Of a stretch of DNA of 51,704 nt, positions 26,357 through 35,790 are shown piece by piece. Each line of letters starts with the position of its first letter. Within the stretch, counting starts at the first letter, position 1. The stretch comes from Candidatus Parabeggiatoa sp. nov. 2 (GTDB taxonomy: Bacteria > Pseudomonadota > Gammaproteobacteria > Beggiatoales > Beggiatoaceae), in NCBI GenBank assembly GCA_002085445.1, contig NBMI01000044.1, positions 1 to 51,704 of the forward strand. The letters are read 5' to 3'. The notes below the pieces were generated by a model. It saw only the letters and a program-made list of their open reading frames with translations. It was not told the origin of the DNA and did no database searches. A program made the translations under genes and the position numbers.

Positions 26357-27904
26357 ATGGCCACAATTCCTTTAAGCATTGCCAAATATATCCGCTCAAT
26401 GTGGATGGCAGAAATGATCATAACTTATCTACGCATTGATAAGCATGGCAATCTAGTCGATTGGGGAGGATATCCTCAACATTATGGATTGACAAACTTG
26501 GCAACCGGGAAACCTGTGACTGAACAAGTGGGTTTTCTTGAAGGTTTGTTAAGCGTTCCCCATACCCAAGTCTTGCAATTTGTGCGTGTTGCGAATGGAC
26601 GCTGTGCCCATGTGCATATTATGCCGTTGGATAATGGCACTTATGTGCTGATGCTTGATGCCACTGCCGAGCATGATCGACAGCAAAAAATGCAGCAACA
26701 ACTCAATGAGTTGAGTATATTAACCTATCGGCAAAGCCAATGGCTGCAAGAACTAGAAACGACACGCCAACAGTTGGCCGAAGAAAAACGCCTCCTTAAC
26801 GAGGTGAGTGAATTAAAAAGTCGCTTTATCGCCACGCTGTCGCACGAATTGCGTAGCTCGTTGACATCTATTGTCGGCTATACCGAATTGCTCGATGAAG
26901 CTAAACAGGCGGATGTCCGCGAGGCGAATTATTTATCCAGTGTCAAAAACAACGCCAACCATTTATTATCGCTAATTGATAATGTCCTCGATCAAGCCAA
27001 GCTAGAAGCGGGACAAATTGTCCTACAACCTAGCAGTTGTGATGTCAAACAACTCATAGCCGATTTAAAACCACTGTTTTTTCCAACGGCCCAAGAAAAA
27101 GGGCTGGCATTTGAAACAGATATTCAGCCCAAAATGCCGGCGCGGGTGATACTTGATGAATGGCGCTTTCGACAAGTATTGATCAATCTCATCACCAACG
27201 CGCTTAATTTTACTGAACAAGGTTTTGTGCGAATCACGCTAGGTTGGCAAGCTGGCCGTTTGGAATTCTCTGTCGCCGATAGCGGCCCCGGTATTTCAGA
27301 ACAAGCCCAGCCAAAAATATTTGCGCCCTTTCACCGTGAAAGCACTACTCACGCGCTCCCCGGCGCGGGTTTGGGATTAGCAATTAGTCACCATATCGTC
27401 AACTTAATGGGGGGAGAATTAACCGTTGAATCGTCACTCGGACAAGGTTCCATCTTTGGAGGTTTTGTGGAAGCCTCGCTGGCTCAACCGACGGCCTCAA
27501 CGGATGAAAACGTATCCACTGCCACCGAAGCGAAAGCCAAAATTTTAATTGTCGATGATAACGCAGACATCCGTAATCTCATGGAAATCTATTTGGAAGA
27601 CGGCGGTTATGCGGCGATCACTGCCGGCGATGGGGCCGAAGCGATAATTTTGGCACTGCAAACCGAGCCAGATTTAGTTTTAATGGACATGCAAATGCCG
27701 GTGACAAGCGGCTATGAAGCGGTACAACAATTACGCTCCGACAATTTTACCAAACCAATTATTGCCCTATCTGCTTCTACTCTCGCCCAAGACAAAAGTT
27801 ATGCGCTTGAGGTGGGCTGTGATCACTATCTGGTTAAACCAGTGTCTCCTGAAGAATTGCTAAACACAATTGAACAAATTCTTCTCAAGCAACATCTCGC
27901 CTAA
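26357..27904 (+). CDS. Hybrid histidine kinase with PAS-like sensor, HisKA, HATPase, REC
   Basis: A 515-residue soluble kinase. A PAS-like sensory domain (1-105) is followed by a coiled helix (108-150), HisKA with SHELRSS (phospho-acceptor H163), HATPase (N-box about N281, ADSGPG 307-312, GAGLGL 336-341) and a C-terminal receiver (D400/D401, phospho-acceptor D444, Lys in LVKPVS). The sensory part is shared with the truncated protein at 24824. A GGAG-type ribosome binding site lies in CCCGGGAGAAAAAACCG before the ATG. It lies directly after the small GTPase gene, and is probably transcribed separately because of the terminator between them. The signal is unknown. Confidence 0.92.
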   Translation: MATIPLSIAKYIRSMWMAEMIITYLRIDKHGNLVDWGGYPQHYGLTNLATGKPVTEQVGFLEGLLSVPHTQVLQFVRVANGRCAHVHIMPLDNGTYVLMLDATAEHDRQQKMQQQLNELSILTYRQSQWLQELETTRQQLAEEKRLLNEVSELKSRFIATLSHELRSSLTSIVGYTELLDEAKQADVREANYLSSVKNNANHLLSLIDNVLDQAKLEAGQIVLQPSSCDVKQLIADLKPLFFPTAQEKGLAFETDIQPKMPARVILDEWRFRQVLINLITNALNFTEQGFVRITLGWQAGRLEFSVADSGPGISEQAQPKIFAPFHRESTTHALPGAGLGLAISHHIVNLMGGELTVESSLGQGSIFGGFVEASLAQPTASTDENVSTATEAKAKILIVDDNADIRNLMEIYLEDGGYAAITAGDGAEAIILALQTEPDLVLMDMQMPVTSGYEAVQQLRSDNFTKPIIALSASTLAQDKSYALEVGCDHYLVKPVSPEELLNTIEQILLKQHLA

Positions 27905-27935
27905 GATACCGCTTTTCGGTGAGGGCAACCATAAA

Positions 27936-27976
27936 GGATTGCCCCTACACGACATGACGGTTTGTAGGGGCAATCC
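27936..27976. repeat. Inverted repeat, GGATTGCCCCTACA arms, second copy
   Basis: Same 14-bp arms and loop as 741-781, in the same surroundings (GTGAGGGCAACCATAAA before; CTTAACTTAATGGCATTGA after). A GCCCCAGGCTATATTAATATCGCCCCGTTGGGGC module follows, as at 4363 and 40.2 kb. Confidence 0.75.
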
Positions 27977-28083
27977 CACGTGCAAAGCCCTTAACTTAAT
28001 GGCATTGAGGGCGTTGCCCCAGGCTATATTAATATCGCCCCGTTGGGGCTTTTCGGTACTTTACGAAGCAGAGATAACCAACG

Positions 28084-28440
28084 AGAAATCCCTGCTTATA
28101 TTCAATCCTTGTAGTTATAAGGAGTCAATTTGACCATTATTTTTGTATGGCTATTGACACTGGTTTGAGGGCCATAAAACCGTTTTTAATATTCAAATTA
28201 AAGTATGGCCTTACAAACGACAAGGATTGGGTATAATCAAGAAGAAATCCCTGCTTATATTCAATCCTTGTAGTTATTAGGAGTCAATTTGACCATTATT
28301 TTTGTATGGCTATTGGCGCTGGTTTGAGGGCCATAAACCCGTTTGAAAGATTCAAAAATAAAGCACGGCCTTACTTTCGACAAGGATTGGGTATAATCAA
28401 GAAGAAATCCCTGCTTATATTCAATCCTTGTAGTCAATCC
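28084..28440 (+). repeat. About 159-bp tandem repeat, 2.2 copies
   Basis: Copies start with GAGAAATCCCTGCTTATATT (28084), GAAGAAATCCCTGCTTATAT (28241) and a partial at about 28400. Each holds TCAATCCTTGTAGTTAT and, near its end, the complementary ACAAGGATTGGGTATAA, so each unit can fold back. It also contains GAGGGCCATAAA...TATGGCC, related to the GGGCCATAA repeats elsewhere. Confidence 0.8.
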
Positions 28441-28447
28441 CTTATTT

Positions 28448-28484
28448 CATTTTCACCGATTTAAAGTACGTTCCGTATATAATG
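28448..28484 (+). promoter_or_regulatory. 36-bp dispersed repeat with TACGTTCCGTA core and TATAAT
   Basis: Core TAAAGTACGTTCCGTATATAA-type; the copy here ends in TATAAT about 25 bases before the next start codon, so it could double as a minus-10 element. Other copies are at 13444, 36588, 40497 and 40613. TACG-TTC-CGTA is a small palindrome, as an operator would be, but no factor is known. Confidence 0.4.
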
Positions 28485-28511
28485 AAAAAAATTTGAAAAG
28501 GACAAAACAGC

Positions 28512-29597
28512 ATGACACCGCGTCGTAAAATCTTGATTGTCGATGATGAACGAAGTATGCGCCTACAACTTGAGTCTATGTTGATAGGTGAGAATTACGA
28601 TATCACGTTGTTAAGCGATGGCAAAGAATTACTCGACAAACTGCCAGAACTCATGCCCGATCTGATTATCCTTGATTTAATGATGCCACAGATAGATGGT
28701 TTTGAAGTGTGTCGACGTCTTAAAAACAATAGCAAGTTTCAACATATTCCGATTATTTTAGTCACCGTTTTGAAAGGATCGACCACGTTGACACGGGGCA
28801 TCGTCGAGGCGGGTGCGGATGATTTTTTGCAAAAGCCGGTCAGTAAACTGGAACTGCGAGCGCGGGTGCGATCCATGCTACGCATCAAGAGCCAATACGA
28901 AGAACTCCAAAGAACGATGCGTATGCGCGAAGAATTGTCGAATATGATCGTGCATGATATGTCGAGTCCCATCATTTCCGTGCTGCTACACGCCACCTTG
29001 ATGGCCGAAAAAATAACTGATCCTGAATTGCACAATCATCTGGAAATGATTCAGATGGCAGCGGATCGCCTTGACTCGTTTGTCAACGACATGTTGATGT
29101 TGGCAAAAATGGAGGAAAGCAAACTATATTTAAATCCCTCGGTGACAGACATTAATCAATTAGTGTTAGATGCCGAAAAACATTTCAGCATCATCGCACA
29201 ATCCAAAGGTATTGAACTCAAGTTAGCGTTGCCTACCAAGCCGCCAGAAATGCCTGTAGATCGTAATTTATTTCGCCGCGTGATTGGCAATTTACTTGCC
29301 AATGCTTTGCAGTATTCACCGAGCGGTACAACGGTTACATTGAGCTTGAGCGTCAGGTACACAAATGATAATAAGCCGCATTTACGCATGCAAGTGATTG
29401 ATCAAGGCATGGGCATCCCGGAAGAATATCGCAACAAAGTCTTTGAAAAATTTGAAGTTGTTGATTTAAAAAAGAAAGGTGTCTCACAAATTGGGTTAGG
29501 ACTAACGTTTTGCAAAATGGCGGTAGATGCACATGGCGGGAATATTTTCGTCAAACCCAATCAGCCGCAAGGCTCGATATTTGTGGTAGAAATTTAG
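28512..29597 (+). CDS. Receiver-histidine kinase (REC-HisKA-HATPase)
   Basis: A 361-residue soluble protein. A receiver domain (1-120; D11/D12, phospho-acceptor D55, K108) is followed by a HisKA domain whose H-box is VHDMSSP (H149) rather than the usual SHELRTP, and a HATPase domain (N-box NLLANAL, DQGMGIP, LGLTFCK). REC-kinase proteins of this layout act mid-relay, receiving phosphate from another kinase. AAAAGGA about ten bases before the ATG is the ribosome binding site. It closes the signalling cluster that starts at 17175. No output domain is present. Confidence 0.92.
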   Translation: MTPRRKILIVDDERSMRLQLESMLIGENYDITLLSDGKELLDKLPELMPDLIILDLMMPQIDGFEVCRRLKNNSKFQHIPIILVTVLKGSTTLTRGIVEAGADDFLQKPVSKLELRARVRSMLRIKSQYEELQRTMRMREELSNMIVHDMSSPIISVLLHATLMAEKITDPELHNHLEMIQMAADRLDSFVNDMLMLAKMEESKLYLNPSVTDINQLVLDAEKHFSIIAQSKGIELKLALPTKPPEMPVDRNLFRRVIGNLLANALQYSPSGTTVTLSLSVRYTNDNKPHLRMQVIDQGMGIPEEYRNKVFEKFEVVDLKKKGVSQIGLGLTFCKMAVDAHGGNIFVKPNQPQGSIFVVEI

Positions 29598-29681
29598 TTT
29601 TTCAGTGAACCGTTTTCAGACTTGGAGTCCAAAGCTTTAGCTTTGGCAGTCGTCCAAACTAAAGTTTGGACTCCTGATCAC

Positions 29682-29720
29682 TGATAACTGATAACTGATA
29701 ACTGATCACAGATCACTGAA
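29682..29720. repeat. Heptamer array, TAACTGA type, between kinase and bioB ends
   Basis: GATCACTGATAACTGATAAC-type units between two convergent genes. On the bioB strand the array reads TTTCAGT, GATCTGT, GATCAGT, TATCAGT. It encodes the last residues FSDL and the TGA stop of BioB. Confidence 0.85.
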
Positions 29721-30689
29721 AATGCCTAAGCGATTGAATAACTGACGATCAGGTTCACAAGCCTGATTGCCCGTCGTTAACAGTTTTTCTCCATAGAAAA
29801 TCGAATTAGCCCCGGCGAGAAAACATAAGGCCTGTAATTCGTCACTCATTTCCGCACGCCCCGCAGACAAGCGTATATAGGAAGCCGGCATTAAAATCCG
29901 TGCGACTGCAATGCAGCGCACCATGTCAAATGGGTCAATTTCTTTAGTATCGGCTAAAGGTGTCCCCGCTACACGCACTAATTGGTTAATTGGCACACTT
30001 TCAGGGTGTTGTGGTAAATTGGCTAAAGTTTGCAACAGCGCCGAGCGATCTTCCAAACTTTCTCCCATGCCAATAATGCCACCACAGCACACTTTGAGAT
30101 TGGCGGTACGCACATTGGCAAGCGTGTCGAGACGTTCTTGATAAGTATGAGTGCTGACAATATGCTTGTAATAGGCAGCGGAAGTGTCAAGATTGTGATT
30201 GTAATAATCTAAGCCGGCTTTTTTTAACTGCTGCGCTTGTTCCGCATCGAGCATACCTAAAGTCATGCAAGTTTCTAAACCCAACGCTTTAACAGCTTTT
30301 ACTATGTCTAAGACTTTATCAAAGTCTTTCGGTTTTGGGCTACGCCACGCAGCCCCCATACAAAAGCGCGTTGCGCCATTGGCTTTCGCTTGTTTGGCAG
30401 CGGCAACCACTGCCTCTCGTTCCATTAAAGGTTGAGGTTTTAGCCCCGTGTCAAAGCGCACACTTTGTGAACAATAGGCGCAGTCTTGTGAACAAGCGCC
30501 GGTTTTGATATTCAACAAGGTACTCAATTGCACTTGATTAGGATTAAAATAAGTACGGTGAATACCTTGTGCTGTAAAAATCAAATCAAACAGGGGACGA
30601 TTTAATAATTCAATGACTTCATCGAAATCCCAATCGTGACGCACGTCTGGTTGTTCTGAGAGAGAATTTTCTTGAAACATAGAGTCCAT
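29706..30689 (-). CDS. bioB: Biotin synthase
   Basis: A 327-residue radical-SAM enzyme that inserts sulfur into dethiobiotin to make biotin. The [4Fe-4S] cluster ligands are C66, C70 and C73 in [12 protein letters not shown]. The following residues match BioB throughout ([44 protein letters not shown]). The length is normal. No other bio gene is nearby, so it is a lone locus. The last four codons come from heptamer repeats (FSDL). An intrinsic-terminator-like hairpin lies 8-40 bases before the start codon, and no Shine-Dalgarno sequence is seen; an ATG three codons later (MFQEN) is an alternative start. Confidence 0.96.
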   Translation of the reverse strand: MDSMFQENSLSEQPDVRHDWDFDEVIELLNRPLFDLIFTAQGIHRTYFNPNQVQLSTLLNIKTGACSQDCAYCSQSVRFDTGLKPQPLMEREAVVAAAKQAKANGATRFCMGAAWRSPKPKDFDKVLDIVKAVKALGLETCMTLGMLDAEQAQQLKKAGLDYYNHNLDTSAAYYKHIVSTHTYQERLDTLANVRTANLKVCCGGIIGMGESLEDRSALLQTLANLPQHPESVPINQLVRVAGTPLADTKEIDPFDMVRCIAVARILMPASYIRLSAGRAEMSDELQALCFLAGANSIFYGEKLLTTGNQACEPDRQLFNRLGIFSDL

Positions 30690-30696
30690 AAATTTA

Positions 30697-30729
30697 AAAA
30701 ATCCGATGTCTCAAAGACATCGGATTTTT
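30697..30729 (-). terminator. Terminator-like hairpin in the bioB leader
   Basis: AAAAATCCGATGTCT and AGACATCGGATTTTT form a perfect 15-bp stem with a 3-nt loop. On the bioB strand it is followed by a T run and then AAATTT-ATG. This would stop any transcript entering bioB from upstream, or act as an attenuator. It belongs to the ATCCGAT hairpin family. Confidence 0.7.
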
Positions 30730-31086
30730 AGCTTGTAAGAAAAGTTCAAATTCTAGCCGTTTGCAGTATAACTATTAACATCTATTTGACTTGGTTTGAA
30801 GTCAACAAAAATCAATACATTAAGGGGTACGGGATATTTTATAACTTCACTGAAAAAAACTTGACATTGATAAAAATGTCAAGTCAATTTTATAGGGTTC
30901 GATAGTGGTTAGCCTTCTTTGTCAAAAAAAATGGGTTGTCAGCAAAGTAACCCATCGCTCCTGTGAAGGGATAATGGGTTGATCGTTCCCGTGTTCTGAT
31001 GGTGTAACATTTGTTAATAGATGTTAATACTTAACAACAGAATTGCTATCTAATTCAACTAAAGTGTAGTAGTAAACTTGTCGCTC
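30730..31086. other. Intergenic upstream of bioB and the membrane kinase
   Basis: Holds a hairpin CTTGACAT / ATGTCAAG (30860-30883) whose left arm contains TTGACA. An AACCCAT...ATGGGTT inverted repeat spans about 30940-30980, and AGATGTTAATA/TATTAACATCT-like pieces lie near 31020 and 30776. Promoters for bioB could lie here, but I cannot place one firmly. Confidence 0.4.
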
Positions 31087-31387
31087 AGTGATCAGTGTTC
31101 AGTGTTCAGTGTTCAGTGTTCAGTGAGTACAGGACATTTTTTCTACTGTCATTTCAAGCCAAGCTGTCATTTCAAGCCAAGCTGTCATTTCGAGCCAAGC
31201 TGTCATTTCGAGCCAAGCTGTCATTTCGAGCCAAGCTGTCATTTCGAGCGAAGCGAGAAATCTTACCATCAATGAATAAATTTTCTACAATCAATGAATT
31301 AAATAAATTTTCCGCGACAAAGAACTGAAAACTGAAAACTGAGAACTGAAAACTGAAAACTGATAACTGATAACTGAAAAATGAAAA
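31087..31387 (+). repeat. Heptamer arrays and 18-bp GTCATTTCGAGCCAAGCT repeats before the kinase
   Basis: 31087-31126: TTCAGTG units. 31147-31255: six units of GTCATTTCGAGCCAAGCT, the last grading into GAGCGAAGCGAGAAATC. 31325-31387: AAAACTGA/TAACTGA units ending at the kinase start. Small frames across this region only read the repeats. Confidence 0.85.
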
Positions 31388-34228
31388 ATGACACTTAAAC
31401 CCAAAGTTACCCTGATTTTAATTCCACTGGTAGTCATCCCCATTGTGCTACTCGGTAAACTCTCGTATGACTATGTGGTTGAGACGAGTAAACAAACAGT
31501 ATTGACACAAATGGGCGTTTTCTTAAATAAAGTCCATCAAGAAGCACAGTTTCATTTACAAACAGCACAAGTCAACCTCGAACTGTTGTCAGAATCTAGT
31601 GGACTGAATAATTACTTATCCCAACAAAAAGCCAACCAAAAGCGGGCTCTGGCAGCCATGCAGCTTCGCATGTCGCTTCTGTTTAACATTCACAAGAATG
31701 CCTATCAAGATTACTATAAAATTCGTGTTTTGCTCCCGAATGGCTCCGAAGTTTCCCGCTTTTTGAATGACAATCGTCAACATAATACTTCATGGAAAGA
31801 CGAAACCCCGTATTTTTCATCTATTCAAAACTCTCCTAACCGAATTGATGTCTTTTTTATCAATAATATCGATAAACAAGAACCTGATTTTATCATTGCT
31901 AAAAAACTCTTCCCACCTGGATTTTTCCCACAAGCGCTGAAAAACACGACTGCTTTACCATGGGGCTATTTGCTGATTACTATGCGCCCCAATTTTTTGA
32001 CCAAACACATCAAAATTGGCGAAATCAGTGAGAATGGCTACTTACTTCTCACGGATGGACAAGGGCGGGTGTTATATCAGCCTCCCCAAAGCATGACAAG
32101 CGTCTTGTCTCAGTTGCCGACTTCGGCATTGACTCAATTGATTCAGCCACTCAAGGAGGACAAGTCACTCAAAAATAACAAGCCACTTTTAATCACATTG
32201 GCTGACTACCACACAGCCTACATACAAGGTAGGCGACTACATCACGACTTATATTTGTTCGCGCTCGTGCCAGAAGAAGATGTCTTAGTCACCGGACAAC
32301 CGCTAAAACTCTTGTTTGCTGTCGCTACGTTGGTAAGCATTGTGATGACCTTTATTTTGCTTTTTTTCACACTCAATTCTCTGGTTATTGAACCTATTCG
32401 TACCCTTGCCGAAACCAGTCATCAAATTGGTAACGGCAACCTAGACGTACAATTGCCTCCCCGCCAAAACGATGAAATTGGCGAACTGATTGTTTGCTTT
32501 AATCAAATGGTTATGCGCTTGCGAACGGCGCTACAGCAAATCGAACAGGCTAATTTTGAGTTAGAAGAAAAAGTACGACAACGTACTTTAAGTCTTCAAC
32601 AATTAAACGCCGAATTAGAAGTCGAGCGCCAAAAAGCGGAAGCTGCTAACCGTGCTAAAACTGAATTCGTCGCCAATATCAGCCATGAATTACGCACCCC
32701 GATGAATGGCATTTTGGGGATGGCGCAATTAATTTTAAATACGCCGCTCAATCAAAAACAATCTCAGCAACTCAATATTCTTTACGAGTCTGGAAACAAT
32801 TTATTAAATATTATCAATGAGTTGCTTGATTTGAGCAAAATCGAAGCGGGTAAAATGGAGTTGGAGACAGTTCCTTTTGATTTTTTGCAAACCATTGAAA
32901 ATGCAGTCACACTGTTACGCATTCGCGCACAAGAAAAAGGTTTAAGTTTAGAAATACAAACCAGTGACACTATTCCTCAACAAGTCATGGGTGATAATAA
33001 TCGCTTAAGACAAGTCGTACTCAATCTGGTGAGTAATGCTATTAAGTTTACCAATGAGGGCAGTGTCACAGTGTCGGTGGTGCTGGAAAATCTTGTTGAT
33101 GGCAATGCCGTGTTAAAAGTTGCCGTGATTGATACCGGGATTGGAATTGATCAATCCGAAGTGCAGCGTTTGTTTGATAAATTTCATCAAGTTGATGCTT
33201 CTACTAGCCGTAAATATGGGGGCACCGGCTTAGGTTTATTTATTTGCCGCCAACTGATAGCGCTTATGGGTGGCAAAATAGGCGTGGAAACCCAAGAGGG
33301 AAAAGGTTGCACGTTTTGGTTCACGCTTAGCTTGCCGGTTGTAGAAGCCCCTGTTACACACTTGTCTGTTTCTCTACCACAACTTCAGTTACCAGAAACA
33401 GTCTCTTTCACGCCAGTACTTGAGTCAACTTCTGCACCGCCAGCGGCTGATTTACCGCAACCGACTCATCATATTTTGTTGGTGGAAGACGATAAAATCA
33501 ATCAGATTGTGGCAAAAATGACGTTGGAAGAGCTTGGCTGTCAACTGGATATCGCCAATAACGGTAAAGAGGCCGTCGATATGGTTGCTGACGGGCATTA
33601 TGACTTGGTGCTGATGGATGTTCACATGCCCGTATTGGACGGCTATGCGGCTACCCAACGTATCCGTCAGCGTGAAGTTGGGACAAATACCCATTTACCC
33701 ATCGTTGCTATGACGGCCGATGTTATTACCAGTGACTTGGATAAATGTGTTGAAGTCGGTATGGACGATGCCTTGGCTAAACCCGTTGCCAAGGCGACCC
33801 TTGAAGAAATGTTGGACAAATGGCTTAAAGCACCGACTGAAGCTGTGAAGGCCGCACATATTTTGTTAGTGGATGACAACGAAACCAATCAGATGGTGGA
33901 AAAAATGATGTTGGAAGAGATGGGTTTTTCTGTCAATATTGCTAATAACGGCCAAGAAGCTATAAAGATGAGTACTAATGAGCATTATGACTTGGTGCTG
34001 ATGGATATACATATGCCTGTATTAGATGGCTGCGCTGCTACCAAACGCATCCGCCAACGTGAAAAACACTCAAATAGCCATTTGCCTATCATTGCCACAA
34101 CGGCGACTGCTACAACCGAAGATATAGAAAGATGTAAGGAAGCTGGTACAGATGATTTTTTGCCTAAACCCATTGCACAACCTTCTCTCGCAAAGATGCT
34201 CAAAAAATGGTTGAGTACAACGGGATAA
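31388..34228 (+). CDS. Membrane hybrid histidine kinase, Cache-like sensor-HAMP-HisKA-HATPase-REC-REC
   Basis: 946 residues. Transmembrane helix 1 (about 7-25), a periplasmic sensor of about 280 residues resembling dCache domains, transmembrane helix 2 (about 308-328), HAMP (330-385), coiled coil, HisKA with SHELRTPMN (H433), HATPase (N550; DTGIG 582-586; GGTGLGL 611-617), a Pro-rich linker, and two tandem receivers (D744 and D873, with Lys in AKPV and PKPI). No Hpt domain is present, so phosphate must pass to a separate Hpt protein. The start is directly preceded by heptamers (GAAAA-ATGAAAA) without a Shine-Dalgarno sequence; an out-of-frame ATG lies seven bases upstream, one heptamer away. 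Confidence 0.94.
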   Translation: MTLKPKVTLILIPLVVIPIVLLGKLSYDYVVETSKQTVLTQMGVFLNKVHQEAQFHLQTAQVNLELLSESSGLNNYLSQQKANQKRALAAMQLRMSLLFNIHKNAYQDYYKIRVLLPNGSEVSRFLNDNRQHNTSWKDETPYFSSIQNSPNRIDVFFINNIDKQEPDFIIAKKLFPPGFFPQALKNTTALPWGYLLITMRPNFLTKHIKIGEISENGYLLLTDGQGRVLYQPPQSMTSVLSQLPTSALTQLIQPLKEDKSLKNNKPLLITLADYHTAYIQGRRLHHDLYLFALVPEEDVLVTGQPLKLLFAVATLVSIVMTFILLFFTLNSLVIEPIRTLAETSHQIGNGNLDVQLPPRQNDEIGELIVCFNQMVMRLRTALQQIEQANFELEEKVRQRTLSLQQLNAELEVERQKAEAANRAKTEFVANISHELRTPMNGILGMAQLILNTPLNQKQSQQLNILYESGNNLLNIINELLDLSKIEAGKMELETVPFDFLQTIENAVTLLRIRAQEKGLSLEIQTSDTIPQQVMGDNNRLRQVVLNLVSNAIKFTNEGSVTVSVVLENLVDGNAVLKVAVIDTGIGIDQSEVQRLFDKFHQVDASTSRKYGGTGLGLFICRQLIALMGGKIGVETQEGKGCTFWFTLSLPVVEAPVTHLSVSLPQLQLPETVSFTPVLESTSAPPAADLPQPTHHILLVEDDKINQIVAKMTLEELGCQLDIANNGKEAVDMVADGHYDLVLMDVHMPVLDGYAATQRIRQREVGTNTHLPIVAMTADVITSDLDKCVEVGMDDALAKPVAKATLEEMLDKWLKAPTEAVKAAHILLVDDNETNQMVEKMMLEEMGFSVNIANNGQEAIKMSTNEHYDLVLMDIHMPVLDGCAATKRIRQREKHSNSHLPIIATTATATTEDIERCKEAGTDDFLPKPIAQPSLAKMLKKWLSTTG

Positions 34229-34532
34229 CTCGAGTTTTTTAGATAGGATAGGTTTGTAGTTTGTAGTTTGTAGTTTGTAGTAGGCGATTTATCGCCTTAA
34301 CGAGAATAAGAGCGTGTTTAAAAAGTCCAAGAATCAATCACTTGAAAAATAGTCTCTTGCTTATAAAACAATGAACTACAAGGATTGTATATAATAAGGG
34401 ATTTTTTTGAGATAGGTTTGGTTTGTAGTTTGTAGTAGGCGATTTATCGCCTTAACGAGATTAATATCCAAGATTAAGTCGCTAAAGCGACTACTACAAG
34501 CGACTACTACAAACTAACTACTACAAACAATT
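34229..34532. repeat. TTTGTAG heptamers, AGGCGAT and AGTCGCT palindromes
   Basis: 34252-34281: four GTTTGTA units. AGGCGAT-tt-ATCGCCT occurs twice (about 34279 and 34437) and AGTCGCT-aa-AGCGACT once (about 34474). 34309-34375 is a left part of the GAGCGTGTTTTAAAA element found complete at 35585. Confidence 0.8.
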
Positions 34533-35531
34533 TCACTTCCCAAACAATCTAAACAGCCCTTTTTTCGTTGTAGTTGGGGTGGTAGCAAGTTGTTGTTCTT
34601 GTATGCGTAACCATTCATCAAATTCGTCAGAGTCTTCCACGGTTGACGTTGGCTTTTTTTCGCTCAGCTGCGGTTTGCTTAGCTGCGTTTTTGGTTGTGT
34701 TTGTGATCCAGAATGGAGAGTTTGTTGTTCGCTCAGCTGTGGTTTGCTCGCTAGTGTTTTTGGGTGTGTTTGTAATCCCGATTGGAGAATCTTTCTTTGT
34801 CGGTGCGCTGACTGATTTTTTTCACGCAACACGAGATTATTGGGTTGCCTCGTGATGTATTTCGCCAATTCATCTAAAAAAGGATCATTGATTTCGTCAG
34901 GCGCTAAGGTGTAAATTTTCTTGCCGAATTTTGCAAAATTCTTCACTGTCAAGTCAATCGCACTGGCTTTGAAATTAGCTACAAACTCAAAATCGACATA
35001 AATTACCGGTTCGATTACAAAGATTGCTCTTGTAAGCTGAAAGTTGGCATCCGTTTCTTCTTCGCAACTGAAACGTATGTTGTGTTTCAATAAATAGTCT
35101 TTCTGTAACGCCATTTCGCGCTTTTTGCGTTTTTGAAAACGGATTTTGTATGGCGTTTGACAACGAAAGCGTAACACAAAATTGCTACGGGTGTCTGTAA
35201 AACCACTTTCTTGTGCCAAGTGTCGAGTCAATTTACCTTCTCTTATCGCGTTGAGTTCGTCAAGAAGTATTACCCGATAATTTTGTGGTTGAAAATCGTC
35301 AATATCACCATAGCCTTTGATTTCATAAGTGATTCGTGTGTCTGGTTTAAGATAGTTAAGTTGCTCAGCCAATTCACGCAGGTAGTGGCGCAATCGTTCT
35401 AGTGTTGGTTTAACCTGAGTACGAAAAAGTTCTTCTCGTTGCGCTTGTTGCTGTTGTCGTTCTAATTCCGTTGCGCGATCTTGTGCTTGACGTACTTGCG
35501 CTTCATTCTTCAGTTGCTCAAGATAACTCAT
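34533..35531 (-). CDS. Conserved hypothetical protein with N-terminal coiled coil
   Basis: A 332-residue soluble protein. It has a Gln/Glu-rich helix (1-65), a mixed alpha/beta domain (about 65-235; YEIKGYGDIDDFQPQNY, FVLRFRCQTPYKIRF, IFVIEPVIYVDFEFVA) and a low-complexity C-terminus with two copies of SGLQTHPKTLASKPQLSE-type sequence (about 255-300). I do not recognise a named family. GAGGT upstream of the ATG is a fair ribosome binding site. It stands alone, with repeats on both sides. Confidence 0.8.
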   Translation of the reverse strand: MSYLEQLKNEAQVRQAQDRATELERQQQQAQREELFRTQVKPTLERLRHYLRELAEQLNYLKPDTRITYEIKGYGDIDDFQPQNYRVILLDELNAIREGKLTRHLAQESGFTDTRSNFVLRFRCQTPYKIRFQKRKKREMALQKDYLLKHNIRFSCEEETDANFQLTRAIFVIEPVIYVDFEFVANFKASAIDLTVKNFAKFGKKIYTLAPDEINDPFLDELAKYITRQPNNLVLREKNQSAHRQRKILQSGLQTHPKTLASKPQLSEQQTLHSGSQTQPKTQLSKPQLSEKKPTSTVEDSDEFDEWLRIQEQQLATTPTTTKKGLFRLFGK

Positions 35532-35584
35532 AGATACCTCAGATTATTAGAGGATGTTTGGAAAACACCTCCAATGTTTGCTAA

Positions 35585-35675
35585 GAGCATGTTTTAAAAA
35601 TCCAAGAATCAATCACTTATAAAATAGTGTATTGGTTATAAAACAATGAGTTAAGTAGAATTTTAAAACACGCTC
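35585..35675. mobile_element. 91-bp inverted-repeat element, GAGCGTGTTTTAAAA termini
   Basis: Left GAGCATGTTTTAAAA and right TTTTAAAACACGCTC form 15-bp termini with one mismatch. A left-half copy is at 34309 with the same interior (TCCAAGAATCAATCACTT). TCCTTATTATATACAATCCT, a short dispersed repeat, follows twice (35686 and 35758). Confidence 0.7.
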
Positions 35676-35790
35676 CAAACAAAAATTCCTTATTATATAC
35701 AATCCTTGTAGTTATGAAGAAAAAGCTGACTGACGTGATTTGAGGCTCTAAACAAAAATCCCTTATTATATACAATCCTTGTACTTATAC

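Noticed and set aside
34579..34855. Plus-strand frames opposite the conserved hypothetical gene
   Set aside because: Antisense shadows of the low-complexity C-terminus of the 34533-35531 gene.
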